Source: Rhizobium leguminosarum
Lineage (GTDB): Bacteria > Pseudomonadota > Alphaproteobacteria > Rhizobiales > Rhizobiaceae
DNA length: 64,000 nt
Reading direction: 5' to 3'
Assembly (NCBI RefSeq): GCF_004123835.1
Contig: NZ_MZMU01000003.1
Location: 1,488,001-1,552,000, forward strand
A program made the position numbers and the translations under genes. The notes below the pieces were generated by a model, which was not told the origin of the DNA, ran no database searches, and saw nothing but the letters and a program-made list of their open reading frames with translations. Positions 1-8,340 of the stretch are shown here, one piece after another (positions within the stretch are counted from its first letter, which is position 1; each line of letters starts with the position of its first letter).

Positions 1-29
1 GCCGTCTCCGCATCGGCTCCTGCGTAATT

Positions 30-126
30 CCTTAAATCGGAATCGATTTATGGACGAAATTATGCAGCAATTCAAAGCGTTGCAGCGTCTTTTGCGCGTC
101 TGAAAAGACATGGCGGCGCTGTAAGA
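30..126. repeat. Dispersed rhizobial intergenic repeat (RIME-like)
   Basis: This stretch has an inverted pair near its left end (TTAAATCGG / CGATTTA) and a second palindromic part around GCGTCTTTTGCGCGTC / CTGAAAAGAC. It resembles a short repeat that I remember from many Rhizobium intergenic regions; no second copy of this type is in the window. Bases 1-27 read in frame 1 to a TAA and may be the last codons of an upstream gene, but too little is present to identify it. Confidence 0.5.
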
Positions 127-137
127 AGGGGTGTCGA

Positions 138-1784
138 ATGGATTTGCTGAGTGCCACGGATTGGCTGCGTCACAGGCCGGGTTATACATATCCGCTGGCC
201 ATTGCCTTCGTTGGCCTGACGTTTCTTCTGAGGCTTGCCGCCAGCGACACTCTCTCCGGTTTTTCCTTCCTGAGTTTCCTTCCGGCGATATTGCTCGCGA
301 GTTTCATAGGCGGCGCCGGGCCGGGCTTTGTCGCGGCCTTGGTTGCCGGCTTCATTGTCCAGCAGTTTTTCGTCGAGCCGCACAATGTTTTCTGGCCGGC
401 CACCGCCGGCCAATGGGTAGGCCTTTCCACCTATCTCATCAATGCCGTGATCATCGTCGGCCTGATGGAGATGATCCTCATCGCCCATGGCAGGCAGAGC
501 CGCCTTCGCAGCGAGCTGAACAGCTTCAACACGCGCCTCGAACAGACAGTGGTCCAGCGCACTGCCGAGCTCAGGCACGAGATGGAAGAGAATGCCGCCG
601 CTCAGGCGCAGGTCCGCCAATTGCAGAAGATGGAAACGATCGGCCAGCTGACCGGCGGTGTCGCCCATGATTTCAACAACATGCTGGCAATCATCATCGG
701 CAACCTCGATCTCGCCCAGCGGCGCCTGACCGGCAGCGAGGATCCTCGCCTGCTATACTCCATCCAGAATGCCAGAGACGGTGCGCAGAGAGCGGCGGTG
801 CTGACCGCGCGTCTTCTCGCTTTCTCGCGCCAGCAGCCGCTCGCGCCGGAGGTGATCGACCTTAACAAGCTGGTCGGCGGCATGTCGGAGCTGTTGCGGC
901 GCACGCTCGGCGAGCAGATCCGGATCGAGACCGTGCTTGCCGGCGGTCTCTGGCCGAGCTTTGCCGATTTGAGCCAGCTCGAGAATGCAATCCTGAACCT
1001 TGCCGTCAATGCCCGCGATGCTATGCCGGGCGGCGGAAATCTGACGATCGAGACCGCCAATACCGAACTCGACGAGCGATATTCGCGCATGCATTCGGAG
1101 GTCGAAGCAGGTCAATATGTGATGATCAGCATGACCGACACCGGCACCGGCATGTCGCCGGAGGTGATCGAGCGTGCCTTCGACCCGTTCTATACGACCA
1201 AGGGACCCGGCAAAGGCACCGGTCTCGGCCTCAGCCAGGTCTACGGCTACATCAAGCAGAGCGGCGGCCACATCAAGATCTATTCAGAGATCGACAGGGG
1301 CACGACGTTGAAGATCTATCTTCCCCGTCATGTCGGCACGGCGGATGCCCGGTTGAACGTCGCCGGGGCCCAGCCGCTTCCTCAGGGCAGCGTCAAAGAT
1401 ACGATCCTGGTGGTGGAGGACGATGAGAACGTCCGCACCATGACTGCCGAAAGCCTGCATGAACTCGGATACACCGTGTTGCAGGCGGCTAGCGGTATGG
1501 AGGCGCTTATGCTTCTGGAGCAGAATGCTGCAGTCGACCTGATCTTCACCGATATCGTCATGCCGCAGATGAGCGGACGCCAGCTTGCCGATATCGTCCA
1601 GGAAAAATGGCCGGCGATCCGGATCCTCTACACGACGGGCTACACCCGCAATGCCATTGTCCATAATGGTGTGCTCGATTACGGCGTTTCCCTGCTTGCC
1701 AAGCCCTTCAGCCTGGAGCAGCTCGCTCATAAGATCCGCGAACTTCTGAATGTCGCGGTGAGGGTGGGAGACGAGCGGACGTGA
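138..1784 (+). CDS. Hybrid sensor histidine kinase with C-terminal receiver domain
   Basis: A 548-residue membrane sensor kinase. Residues about 15-115 hold several hydrophobic segments in a DUF4118/KdpD-like arrangement, and a short coiled coil follows to about 160. The HisKA box has GGVAHDFNN with the phosphoacceptor His at 177. The N box lies near 282-297, and the G boxes are DTGTGM and GTGLGLS. A receiver domain spans about 423-540 with acidic pair ED at 428-429, phosphoacceptor Asp472 (FTDIVMP) and the conserved Lys in AKPF. Phosphoryl flow would run from His177 to Asp472 in the same chain, so an Hpt or downstream partner is expected elsewhere. The signal is unknown and no response regulator gene is adjacent. 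AAGAAGGGG precedes the ATG. Confidence 0.93.
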   Translation: MDLLSATDWLRHRPGYTYPLAIAFVGLTFLLRLAASDTLSGFSFLSFLPAILLASFIGGAGPGFVAALVAGFIVQQFFVEPHNVFWPATAGQWVGLSTYLINAVIIVGLMEMILIAHGRQSRLRSELNSFNTRLEQTVVQRTAELRHEMEENAAAQAQVRQLQKMETIGQLTGGVAHDFNNMLAIIIGNLDLAQRRLTGSEDPRLLYSIQNARDGAQRAAVLTARLLAFSRQQPLAPEVIDLNKLVGGMSELLRRTLGEQIRIETVLAGGLWPSFADLSQLENAILNLAVNARDAMPGGGNLTIETANTELDERYSRMHSEVEAGQYVMISMTDTGTGMSPEVIERAFDPFYTTKGPGKGTGLGLSQVYGYIKQSGGHIKIYSEIDRGTTLKIYLPRHVGTADARLNVAGAQPLPQGSVKDTILVVEDDENVRTMTAESLHELGYTVLQAASGMEALMLLEQNAAVDLIFTDIVMPQMSGRQLADIVQEKWPAIRILYTTGYTRNAIVHNGVLDYGVSLLAKPFSLEQLAHKIRELLNVAVRVGDERT

Positions 1785-1824
1785 AGCCGGAATACGGCCG
1801 CACGTCCGCAATTCTCTATCCGCG

Positions 1825-2139
1825 TTATTCCAAGACCTGGATTATGCGATGCGTCTTCGGCTCGACGATCACGCGCCGCTCGTTGACCACGGTATAGCCG
1901 TAGCCGTCGATATTTGGCACGGTGTGCACTTCGACGGTATCGGGCAGCGTCGTGCCGACCGCGATATCGCCTTCATAGACGACGGACGGTGTGTTTTGCT
2001 CCATCACATAGGTGCGCACCTCGCCGGGCAATACGACGGAGCCGGTGGGTGCGGGATCGGTGACGATGACAGTGCTCTGCGCGAAGGCGGCGGAGCTGAT
2101 GGTCAGCATGGCGGCCGCAGCCAGCATGGTCTTGCGCAT
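1825..2139 (-). CDS. Secreted DUF1236-type small protein
   Basis: A 104-residue exported protein. The start at 2139 gives a clean signal peptide (MRKTMLAAAAMLTISSAAFA) with AGGAG just upstream; a longer reading to 2193 would bury it. The mature part is rich in Val and Thr and ends in the motif NERRVIVEPKTHRIIQVLE-like, typical of DUF1236 proteins that are abundant in rhizobia. The function of the family is not established; a periplasmic location is inferred from the leader. It is convergent with the histidine kinase and shares no operon. Confidence 0.8.
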   Translation of the reverse strand: MRKTMLAAAAMLTISSAAFAQSTVIVTDPAPTGSVVLPGEVRTYVMEQNTPSVVYEGDIAVGTTLPDTVEVHTVPNIDGYGYTVVNERRVIVEPKTHRIIQVLE

Positions 2140-2379
2140 GGGATTTCTCCTTTTCCTACCTGAGACATCAAGGCAACGCTGGCCATGCGGCATAGTTCCC
2201 CGCGGGCTTTCGCCACAGCGGAAGACAGGCGCAATGAGAGTAAGTAAGTTGTTACTAAATTAATTTCTGCATCATACGGTTGAGCTGTCCGAATAACGTT
2301 CAGCGCGAGTTTGCCCGGTGACACCAGGGGCCGGTTCTTTACCTTCGTTAACCATGTTGGCGGCTGCTCGACGACCATC

Positions 2380-2864
2380 GATGCGGGGCAGCTTGAGCCG
2401 GCCGATGCGCTGTCGCGCGGCTGGTGTCTGATGGATATCAACCGACCGATGGAGGCGATCTCGGCCTTCGAGGCGGCATTGCAAAGCCCATCCCGCAAGG
2501 TTCGTGAAGACGCAGCCTATGGCCAGAGCCTTGCCTATCTCCGCGCCGGCCTCTCCGGCAATGCCGCTGTCGCGGCCACCAAGGCGCCGCAGAACCGCCA
2601 GCGCGCCGCCGAGCTTCAGGTGGCGATCCTCGCCGACCGTGCGCTTTCAGCCTTCGACGCCGGACGTTACCGCGAAACCCTCATCTATCTCGATCAGCGC
2701 GCCCAGCTGCAGCAGGGGCGCATCGACCTGATGGTTCTGCGCGGCTCAAAATGCACGGCGATGCGACCCGTATCTTCGAAGCCGCTGCCGCGACCGGCAG
2801 CCGCGACGCCGCCCGCGGTCTTGCCGACGTCCGTAGCGTCACTCACCCAGACACCAACAACTGA
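2380..2864 (+). pseudogene. Remnant of TPR-repeat protein, 5'-truncated and frameshifted
   Basis: Reading from about 2380, the protein looks like the C-terminal end of a TPR protein (ALSRGWCLMDINRPMEAISA, then EDAAYGQSLAYLRAG and RALSAFDAGRYRETLIYLDQ). No credible start precedes this: the first 20 or so codons of the open frame do not look like the family. Around 2750 the frame breaks. The next frame continues the repeat pattern (HGDATRIFEAAAATGSRDAA) and stops with TGA at 2862-2864. The open frame that runs on into the HAD gene is therefore an accident of the frameshift. I infer a decayed gene; a similar TPR protein probably exists intact in relatives. Confidence 0.7.
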
Positions 2865-2940
2865 CGTTGACGTCGCCTTCACTCTCCGCTACTCGCCTGC
2901 GCAGGGGCCGTCCCGGCCTCATGCTTGCAAGGAAAAGCCT

Positions 2941-3609
2941 GTGCCCGCTCTCCATGACATCCTCGACAGATCTTATGACGCCTTCCTTCTCGACATGGAC
3001 GGAACGCTGCTGAATTCCATTGCCGTCGTCGAACGCGTCTGGAGTGAATGGGCAAGACGCCACGGCTTCGAGCCGGAGGTCTTCCTGAAGACGATCCACG
3101 GCATCCGCGCCTCCGACGTCATCCGCGGGCTTGGCCTGCCCGGCGTCGATCCTGCCCATGAGGCGGATCTGCTGCTCGCCGAGGAAATGGAGGATGTCTC
3201 CGGCATTGTCGAGATCCCCGGCGCCATCCGCTTCCTCTCCGCCATTGCCGATGGCAAATGGGCAATCGTCACTTCGGCGCCGATCGAGCTCGCCAGGCGC
3301 CGCATGGCCGCCGCCGGTATCCCGATGCCGAGGGTCATCGTCAGCGGCCAAGAGGTCAAATCAGGCAAGCCCAGCCCCGAAGGATATCTGCTCGGCGCAA
3401 GCCGTCTCGGCGTCGATCCGAAAAAATGCCTGGTCTTCGAAGATGCGGTCGCCGGCATCCTCGCCGGCGAGGCCGCCGGCGCCGACGTCACCGTCATCAC
3501 CGAAACCCACGCCACGCCCTTCGAAACACCGCATTTTTCGATCGCCAACTACCAGGCATGGCAGCCTCGTCAAACCGCCGAAGGCCGGCTGAAGCTCGCG
3601 GCGATCTGA
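2941..3609 (+). CDS. HAD-superfamily hydrolase (beta-phosphoglucomutase / sugar phosphatase-like)
   Basis: A 222-residue cytoplasmic phosphatase candidate. The GTG at 2941 is chosen because AAGGAAAAG lies just upstream and HAD motif I follows at the expected distance. Motif I is LLDMDGTLLNS, with Asp nucleophile and acid/base Asp. Motif II is in IVTSAP, the motif III Lys is in SGKPSPEGY, and motif IV is in VFEDAVAG. The cap is the small helical type inserted after motif I, as in the beta-PGM / YfbT group. The substrate cannot be read from sequence; phosphosugars are usual for this group. The open frame extends upstream only because the broken TPR gene is in phase. Confidence 0.85.
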   Translation: MPALHDILDRSYDAFLLDMDGTLLNSIAVVERVWSEWARRHGFEPEVFLKTIHGIRASDVIRGLGLPGVDPAHEADLLLAEEMEDVSGIVEIPGAIRFLSAIADGKWAIVTSAPIELARRRMAAAGIPMPRVIVSGQEVKSGKPSPEGYLLGASRLGVDPKKCLVFEDAVAGILAGEAAGADVTVITETHATPFETPHFSIANYQAWQPRQTAEGRLKLAAI

Positions 3610-3707
3610 CCATTCGCGCAAACCGCCTCCTTTTTGTTGGAGGCAAGGTTTTTCCGCTTGCATTGCACGCGTTGAAAAACTAAACGAAGCATGCCGTTTC
3701 GGCAGGT

Positions 3708-3784
<77 letters not shown>

Positions 3785-3972
3785 TTTATCCCCTTGAAGT
3801 CCCAGTCAGAATGTCAGTTTTCTTCGTCCCGCTAGCGGCGGAAAACGGAACGAGGCATTGGCAGAAATGCTGAAACGGGAGCCGAGCGTCCCGAACAAAG
3901 ATGTCATTTGTTCATGTTGCAGGCGAGCTGTAGCACCGCCATTGCAAAGGGATGGTGGGCCTTCGACCGCTT

Positions 3973-4605
3973 TCAGTGCGGTTTTTGAGCGATCGCGATC
4001 ATCGATTTCGCCAGCAGCGGAATTCTCCCGACATATTCGAAGTCGACGTCTTCGAAGCCTGTTTCAACGAGCAGCGTGCTGAGCGTTCCGGGAGACCAGA
4101 ATTTGATATGACCATGGTCCTTCAGAGGCATAAAATGGTCGTCCATCTTTCCGCTCACGGCTAGAGCCAGATTTTTCCAGTAGCCGTGGAAAGGCGTCGA
4201 TACGACCGCGATGCCGCCAGGCTTCACCAGGTCGAAAATAGTCGTCGAGAAGGCCTTGGGATCATAGACATGTTCCACCACTTCAAGGCTTATCACCGCA
4301 TCGAAGGTCCCATACCGGCTGGAAAGATCCTCGTAGCCGGAGCCGATTTCCAGCGGAAGATCGGGGTGGGCCGTTCTCGCTTTGGCGATGCCGTCCTTCG
4401 AGGGATCGACACCGACGACGTCATATCCTTTTTCCGCAAGCACGGCTGCAGCACCGCCGGTGCCGCAACCGAGGTCGAAGACTGCGGTTTCATTTGCCTC
4501 CTGGAAACTGTTCTCGAGAACATCGACAACGGCCGGCAGAATATAGGAATGGGCGGTCGCCGGTTTGGCGTGTATATAGGTAGTAGCGTCCAGTTCGATA
4601 GACAT
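3973..4605 (-). CDS. Class I SAM-dependent methyltransferase (UbiG-like)
   Basis: A 210-residue methyltransferase. The SAM-binding glycine motif is VFDLGCGTGGAAAVLA, motif II acid is VVGVDPS, and the post-motifs are FDAVISLEVVEHV and LVKPGGIAVVSTP. The start at 4605 has AGGAG six bases upstream on the minus strand; a longer reading to 4641 has no such site. The best resemblance is to the small-molecule methyltransferase group that includes UbiG and cell-surface sugar methyltransferases. The substrate is unknown and no pathway gene is adjacent: it stands alone between tRNA-Pro and a large non-coding gap. Confidence 0.85.
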   Translation of the reverse strand: MSIELDATTYIHAKPATAHSYILPAVVDVLENSFQEANETAVFDLGCGTGGAAAVLAEKGYDVVGVDPSKDGIAKARTAHPDLPLEIGSGYEDLSSRYGTFDAVISLEVVEHVYDPKAFSTTIFDLVKPGGIAVVSTPFHGYWKNLALAVSGKMDDHFMPLKDHGHIKFWSPGTLSTLLVETGFEDVDFEYVGRIPLLAKSMIAIAQKPH

Positions 4606-5140
4606 TTTAACTCCTGAAAACCTGAAGAAGTGAGCCGCCAATGGTACGGCGGACTTTGACGGGAGTGTGGTGTCGTTGTGGTATTACGGTGATTAACGCC
4701 GAAGGCGTTCGTGGCGACTAAGCGTCAGCGCCGATTGGCAGCACCGACAGCGCGAGACATTCTCCAGCACGCCCGACCCTCGCCCGCCGGATCCCGAAGC
4801 TGATTGACAGGGTGCCCTGAAGATGCTGAAAACGGCCCGCGTTCAGATTTGCCGCATTCTGGTGGTTCAACGCGCCGCTGCATCCGGCTCCGCCAGTTTC
4901 GACCATTTAAACTAAATAACGCGATGAAATACCCTTTGAAGGTGCATCGCAAATAAATCCTTTAGTTCTTTTTGGTACTCCCTCAGTTGGGAGATGTGGT
5001 ATTTGTTGCCTTTTGTTAAGGCTATACCCAATTTGGAAGTTAACAGCCCAATTTTGGATTGAAAAAAACTGAAGCCTCTTCGCATTCCCGTGAATAGGTG
5101 TAGATTAACATTGTCCCTGTCACAGATAGCCTAGTCGAGC
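4606..5140. other. 535-bp non-coding gap
   Basis: I see no credible gene. The right half is clearly more AT-rich than the surroundings. It holds a small hairpin, CTCCC-TCAGTT-GGGAG, around 4979-4994, and poly-A and TTTTG tracts. A regulatory RNA or promoter region for the gene at 5141 is possible but not shown. Confidence 0.5.
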
Positions 5141-5362
5141 ATGGCGGATATGAAGCACAATCTAACTTGCAGGCAGAGCCTCGCCAGCGCGTTCCAGGCT
5201 CTGTCGGACGAGGCCGTCAAAGCCGGCTGGTCGGAAGGCGATGTCGCCCTCGCGCTTGCTGAACTCGCCGAGGAACGGGTGATTGAGGTGACCGCCAAGG
5301 TGATCATGGAAGGCTCCGCCCATCCTCAGCTCATCGCTGCCGGCGGTGGACGTAACAGCTAA
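5141..5362 (+). CDS. Small conserved hypothetical protein (73 aa)
   Basis: A 73-residue, mainly helical, acidic protein with no signal peptide. Codon use is like that of neighbouring genes, with GC-rich third positions. It starts MADMKHNLTC and has a helical stretch from about residue 11 to 60. A second ATG at 5150 is possible. I do not recognise a family with known function; similar short proteins occur in rhizobia. It is convergent with the DUF982 gene 5 bp away. Confidence 0.6.
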   Translation: MADMKHNLTCRQSLASAFQALSDEAVKAGWSEGDVALALAELAEERVIEVTAKVIMEGSAHPQLIAAGGGRNS

Positions 5363-5367
5363 CGATC

Positions 5368-5613
5368 TTACACCAGCAATCCCGCCGTTTTCGCTGCCGT
5401 GATGAAGGAAACCTGTGCTGCACGCGGGCTGCGCAGTCCATCGAGCGCATCCAGGCAGTGCTGGCGCGCAACGCGATAATCGCGCCCACGCTTGCTCGGC
5501 CACCGCTTCAGATATTCGACGGCCTCCCAGACGGTGGAAACGATCAGGCTGCTATTTGGAGAAACGACCCGGACGGGGGAGGGAAAGCGTTTTTCACTCA
5601 CGTCTGCACTCAC
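5368..5613 (-). CDS. DUF982 domain protein
   Basis: An 81-residue cytoplasmic protein with the DUF982 pattern: an opening beta strand (FPSPVRVVSPN), SLIVSTVWEAVEYLKRWPSKRG, then YRVARQHCLDALDG and FITAAKTAGLLV at the C-terminus. This family is expanded in Rhizobiales and has no established function. The length matches the family. An alternative start further in is possible, but the domain needs nearly the whole chain. Confidence 0.8.
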   Translation of the reverse strand: MSADVSEKRFPSPVRVVSPNSSLIVSTVWEAVEYLKRWPSKRGRDYRVARQHCLDALDGLRSPRAAQVSFITAAKTAGLLV

Positions 5614-5798
5614 TGATTCCTGCTACCAAACGCGGCCAGAACGCGCGTGATAGAATTTTGTTCCATAATTTTGTTCCACAGAAATTTGCGCAGTTGCTAA
5701 AGTTCAGACCCTCGCGCATAATGACTTTATGGTCGGTTGCGGAGGGCGGCCGGCGATGCAAGCGTGGATGCGTTTGCCCTCGGAGGAGATGCGGCGTG

Positions 5799-6011
5799 AT
5801 GTTACGATCATCAATTCATCCGCATGATTTACCGCTATTTTCGGAAGATCTCGATCTGCTCTCGCAAGTGCTCGACAAGGTCTGCGATGAACGCGGCCTC
5901 GCCAGGACGACACCGGAGGCCGAGCGGATCGGTGCGGTCATCATTCAGCTCTACAGGCAAGGCGTGAAGGATGGCGGCAAACTCGCCGACCTTGCAAAAA
6001 CTTATCTCTGA
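5799..6011 (+). CDS. Small conserved hypothetical protein (70 aa)
   Basis: A 70-residue helical protein (MLRSSIHPHDLPLFSEDLDL at the start, ending LADLAKTYL). GGAGGAG at 5782-5787 supports either the ATG at 5799 or a GTG one codon earlier (5796, better spacing). The open frame continues upstream to 5415 but that part is shadow sequence. Related short proteins are common in rhizobial genomes; the pattern PEAERIGAVIIQLYRQG suggests a small helical regulator or toxin-antitoxin-like fold, but that is a guess. It is convergent with the small TTG-start gene 3 bp downstream. Confidence 0.7.
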   Translation: MLRSSIHPHDLPLFSEDLDLLSQVLDKVCDERGLARTTPEAERIGAVIIQLYRQGVKDGGKLADLAKTYL

Positions 6012-6014
6012 CGA

Positions 6015-6164
6015 TCAGTTCTGCTCGATCGAGACACCGTTCTTACCGATGCTCATCTCAATGCCTCGCGGCTTGCTTTCCTCGTGGAAGATATAGGCGC
6101 CGAGGCCGATGACGGCGACGACAAGAACGCCGATGATGACGTAGAGACCATTGCTGCGGTTCAA
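6015..6164 (-). CDS. 49-aa single-pass membrane protein, TTG start
   Basis: A small gene starting at a TTG codon (6162-6164) preceded by GGGGGCAG. The product opens MNRSNGLYVIIGVLVVAVIG, giving one strong transmembrane helix at about residues 7-25. A short charged tail follows (FHEESKPRGIEMSIGKNGVS). No ATG start exists in this frame, which explains why ATG-only gene finding misses it. I recall nearly identical short proteins in other rhizobia, so I take it as real. The likely topology is N-in or N-out single pass with a basic-acidic soluble tail. Function unknown. Confidence 0.72.
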   Translation of the reverse strand: MNRSNGLYVIIGVLVVAVIGLGAYIFHEESKPRGIEMSIGKNGVSIEQN

Positions 6165-6239
6165 AAGACTGCCCCCGATATGTTATAGGCCCCGATATGT
6201 TATGGGACCACGAAACGCCCGGGCGAGCGATTGGTTCCG

Positions 6240-6533
6240 TCAGTCGTCGTTGGCGGCGTTGAGGTTTTCCGGCCGGATGCCGTCATCGCTGGAGGTGCGT
6301 GCACGCAACCGGATGCCGGGGCCGCCTTCATCCTGATTGCCGCTCGACAGGAAGATGATGCCGTGCGCCTCGAGCGTGCTGCGCACATCGAACAGCGCGT
6401 GCGGCTCGCCCGCGAATTCGCCGTTTTCCAGCGCCATCACAGTCTCGACCGGCAGGCCGCAGGCGGCGGCAAGCTCCTCGATGCTCATTCCGATCATGGC
6501 GCGCGCGCCGCGTATCTGCGTTGCTGTTATCAT
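6240..6533 (-). CDS. XRE-family helix-turn-helix protein
   Basis: A 97-residue protein. Residues 1-60 form an HTH_3 fold: MITATQIRGARAMIGMSIEE, then LAAACGLPVETVMALENGEF, with the recognition helix in the second segment. The tail repeats a pattern seen in short rhizobial XRE proteins (ALFDVRSTLEAHGIIFLSSG). The start at 6533 puts the domain at the N-terminus; a longer frame to 6599 adds unrelated residues. No clear ribosome site is visible. It is a probable DNA-binding regulator with an unknown target. Confidence 0.8.
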   Translation of the reverse strand: MITATQIRGARAMIGMSIEELAAACGLPVETVMALENGEFAGEPHALFDVRSTLEAHGIIFLSSGNQDEGGPGIRLRARTSSDDGIRPENLNAANDD

Positions 6534-6606
6534 GATGGAAAATCTAGCGCATTTCCAGCGCTTCTCAAGTGGCGGCGCTGCACGTTGGCCGCACGGCATG
6601 CGCTGT

Positions 6607-7788
6607 TCAAACTTCCCTCAATTTGACACCAAATAGATCGTCATGCATGCGCTCGACCGCGATCCCCATTCCTCCCATCAGGGCGGCGCGGTTCCCAAAG
6701 CGACTGATCTCGATGCGCGGCGGATAAGGCGTACAACGCGGCAGGAAACCGCGGATGGCGTTTACGAGTTCCGGTCTTGCGCCGATGCTGCCGCCGGTGA
6801 TCACCAGTTCAGGATCGAGAGCCGCTCCGATTGCAGCAATGGCGACTGCGACCAGCCTTGCCGTCTCTTCGATTGCCGCCGCGGCGCTCGTTTCTCCTGC
6901 ATTAAACGCGGCGAAGAGATCGGCCACGGTGGATGCGTTGCGGCCGCCGAAACCGACGTAGCGGCGCAACATCGCGACGCTGCCGACCGCACTCTCAAAG
7001 GTTCCAAGCGTAAATCCGCCAGGATCAAAAGCATCTCCGCCGATCGGAAGATAGGCGATTTCGCCGGCCGCCCCACGCGCGCCGCGCAACAGAGTTCCGT
7101 TGGCGATGATGCCCATGCCGACGCCCGTGCCGAGAGCAACGAAAGCAAAATTGCTGGTTTCGACACCGTGTCCCCGCCATCTCTCCCCTTGGGCGGCCAG
7201 GTTGACGTCATTTTCAACGATCACGGGTATCCCCATTCTGTCGCTGAAGACTTGCCGCAGATTTATTGCGTCGATGCCGGGGATGCTTGGCGCTACGTTG
7301 ATATGTCCGGTAGCCGGATCGAGCACACCGGGACTGCCCAGAACGATGAGACGGAGTTTGTCGGCAGTCGTCCCGGCCGCAAACGCGAGTTCCACGATAA
7401 GATCACTGAATTGATTGACGAGATGCATTCCGCCGCGCGGATCGGTGGATACTTTGGTTTCGGCAACCACGTTCCCTAACAGATCGCAGATAGCGGCAGC
7501 AATCTTGGTGCTCCCGAGATCGATGGAGACGGCCAGTCCCGCCTTGGCATTGATTTCATAGGTGATCGCATTCCGGCCCGGGCGACCATCAGTCTGCCCG
7601 ACTGGTTTCAGCCATCCGTCATCCTCAAGGTCGCGCACGACATCGGAAATCGTCTGCTTTGACAAGCCGGTCAGCTTGGCAATATCGGCCCGAGAGATCG
7701 ACCCGTTCGCGAACACGGTTCGGATGACGGCATTGGTTGAAATTTTTCGTGCGATCGGAGTCTGTGCGACAGAAGATGTCATTGCCAT
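6607..7788 (-). CDS. ROK-family transcriptional regulator (NagC/XylR-like)
   Basis: A 393-residue regulator. An N-terminal winged HTH (about 15-75, SRADIAKLTGLSKQTISDVV) precedes a sugar-kinase-like ROK domain with the ATP motif ISIDLGSTK-like near residue 92, EN-DVN (VIVENDVNLAAQGE) and GTGVGMGI. Canonical ROK kinases have a zinc motif CxCGxxGC, and this protein has none, so it looks like a pure regulator. The nearest transport genes are the CUT1 importer at 9.1-12.3 kb, with a GNAT gene between them. Control of that importer by a sugar is a reasonable inference. Confidence 0.9.
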   Translation of the reverse strand: MAMTSSVAQTPIARKISTNAVIRTVFANGSISRADIAKLTGLSKQTISDVVRDLEDDGWLKPVGQTDGRPGRNAITYEINAKAGLAVSIDLGSTKIAAAICDLLGNVVAETKVSTDPRGGMHLVNQFSDLIVELAFAAGTTADKLRLIVLGSPGVLDPATGHINVAPSIPGIDAINLRQVFSDRMGIPVIVENDVNLAAQGERWRGHGVETSNFAFVALGTGVGMGIIANGTLLRGARGAAGEIAYLPIGGDAFDPGGFTLGTFESAVGSVAMLRRYVGFGGRNASTVADLFAAFNAGETSAAAAIEETARLVAVAIAAIGAALDPELVITGGSIGARPELVNAIRGFLPRCTPYPPRIEISRFGNRAALMGGMGIAVERMHDDLFGVKLREV

Positions 7789-8340
7789 CCGGCTAGCTCA
7801 GTCCAATTAGTTCGGAGCGCATACTTAATCGGGCGATATTGGGTTCCAAACTATCGCGACTAACCGGAATTCAATACATTGAAGCACGCAATTTGTCTAT
7901 GTCCTTGACAAATGGGAGGCCAGCTGTAGGCTTTGGATCAACGCGCGATGAAAATGCGCGATGAAATAAAGAGGGTCGAGGAGAAGTATGCGCCATACGT
8001 ATCGTCTGGTTAGCCGTGCGCCTGCCAAGATCGCCCAAAGAGGAACTGGCCTGGGCTTGCCTGGCTATTTCCTTTTTTGCGTGCCGCCTACTCCTTGAAC
8101 CTGGCTGGCGAGGAGTTGCTCATGATGAAGCCCTCGACTGATGGACAGCTTTTCGCCGAGCAGCCAGTTTTACTGCCGATAGTATCACGCCTTCAGGCGG
8201 ACGTTCATCCGGATGGTTACTTTGACCTCACCTTGTGGGGAGCAGGCAGCTTTGGGCGTGTGAGATTTTCTCCAATCAAAGGTGCTTATACCCGGGGGGA
8301 GACAGGGCCTTTCCGTGGCTCGGAGAAACCGGGAAATGCT
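7789..8340. other. 552-bp gap with one possible 36-codon ORF (7988-8098)
   Basis: No full gene is seen. A short frame from ATG 7988 to TGA 8096-8098 has a good ribosome site (GAGGAGAAG). Its product ends with a hydrophobic run (LGLPGYFLFCVPP) that could be the start of a truncated permease, or chance. Just upstream is a near-direct repeat of GCGCGATGAAA, and TTGACA occurs at 7905-7910. A long open frame starting at 8077 on the plus strand mostly opposes the acetyltransferase and is not accepted. Confidence 0.4.
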
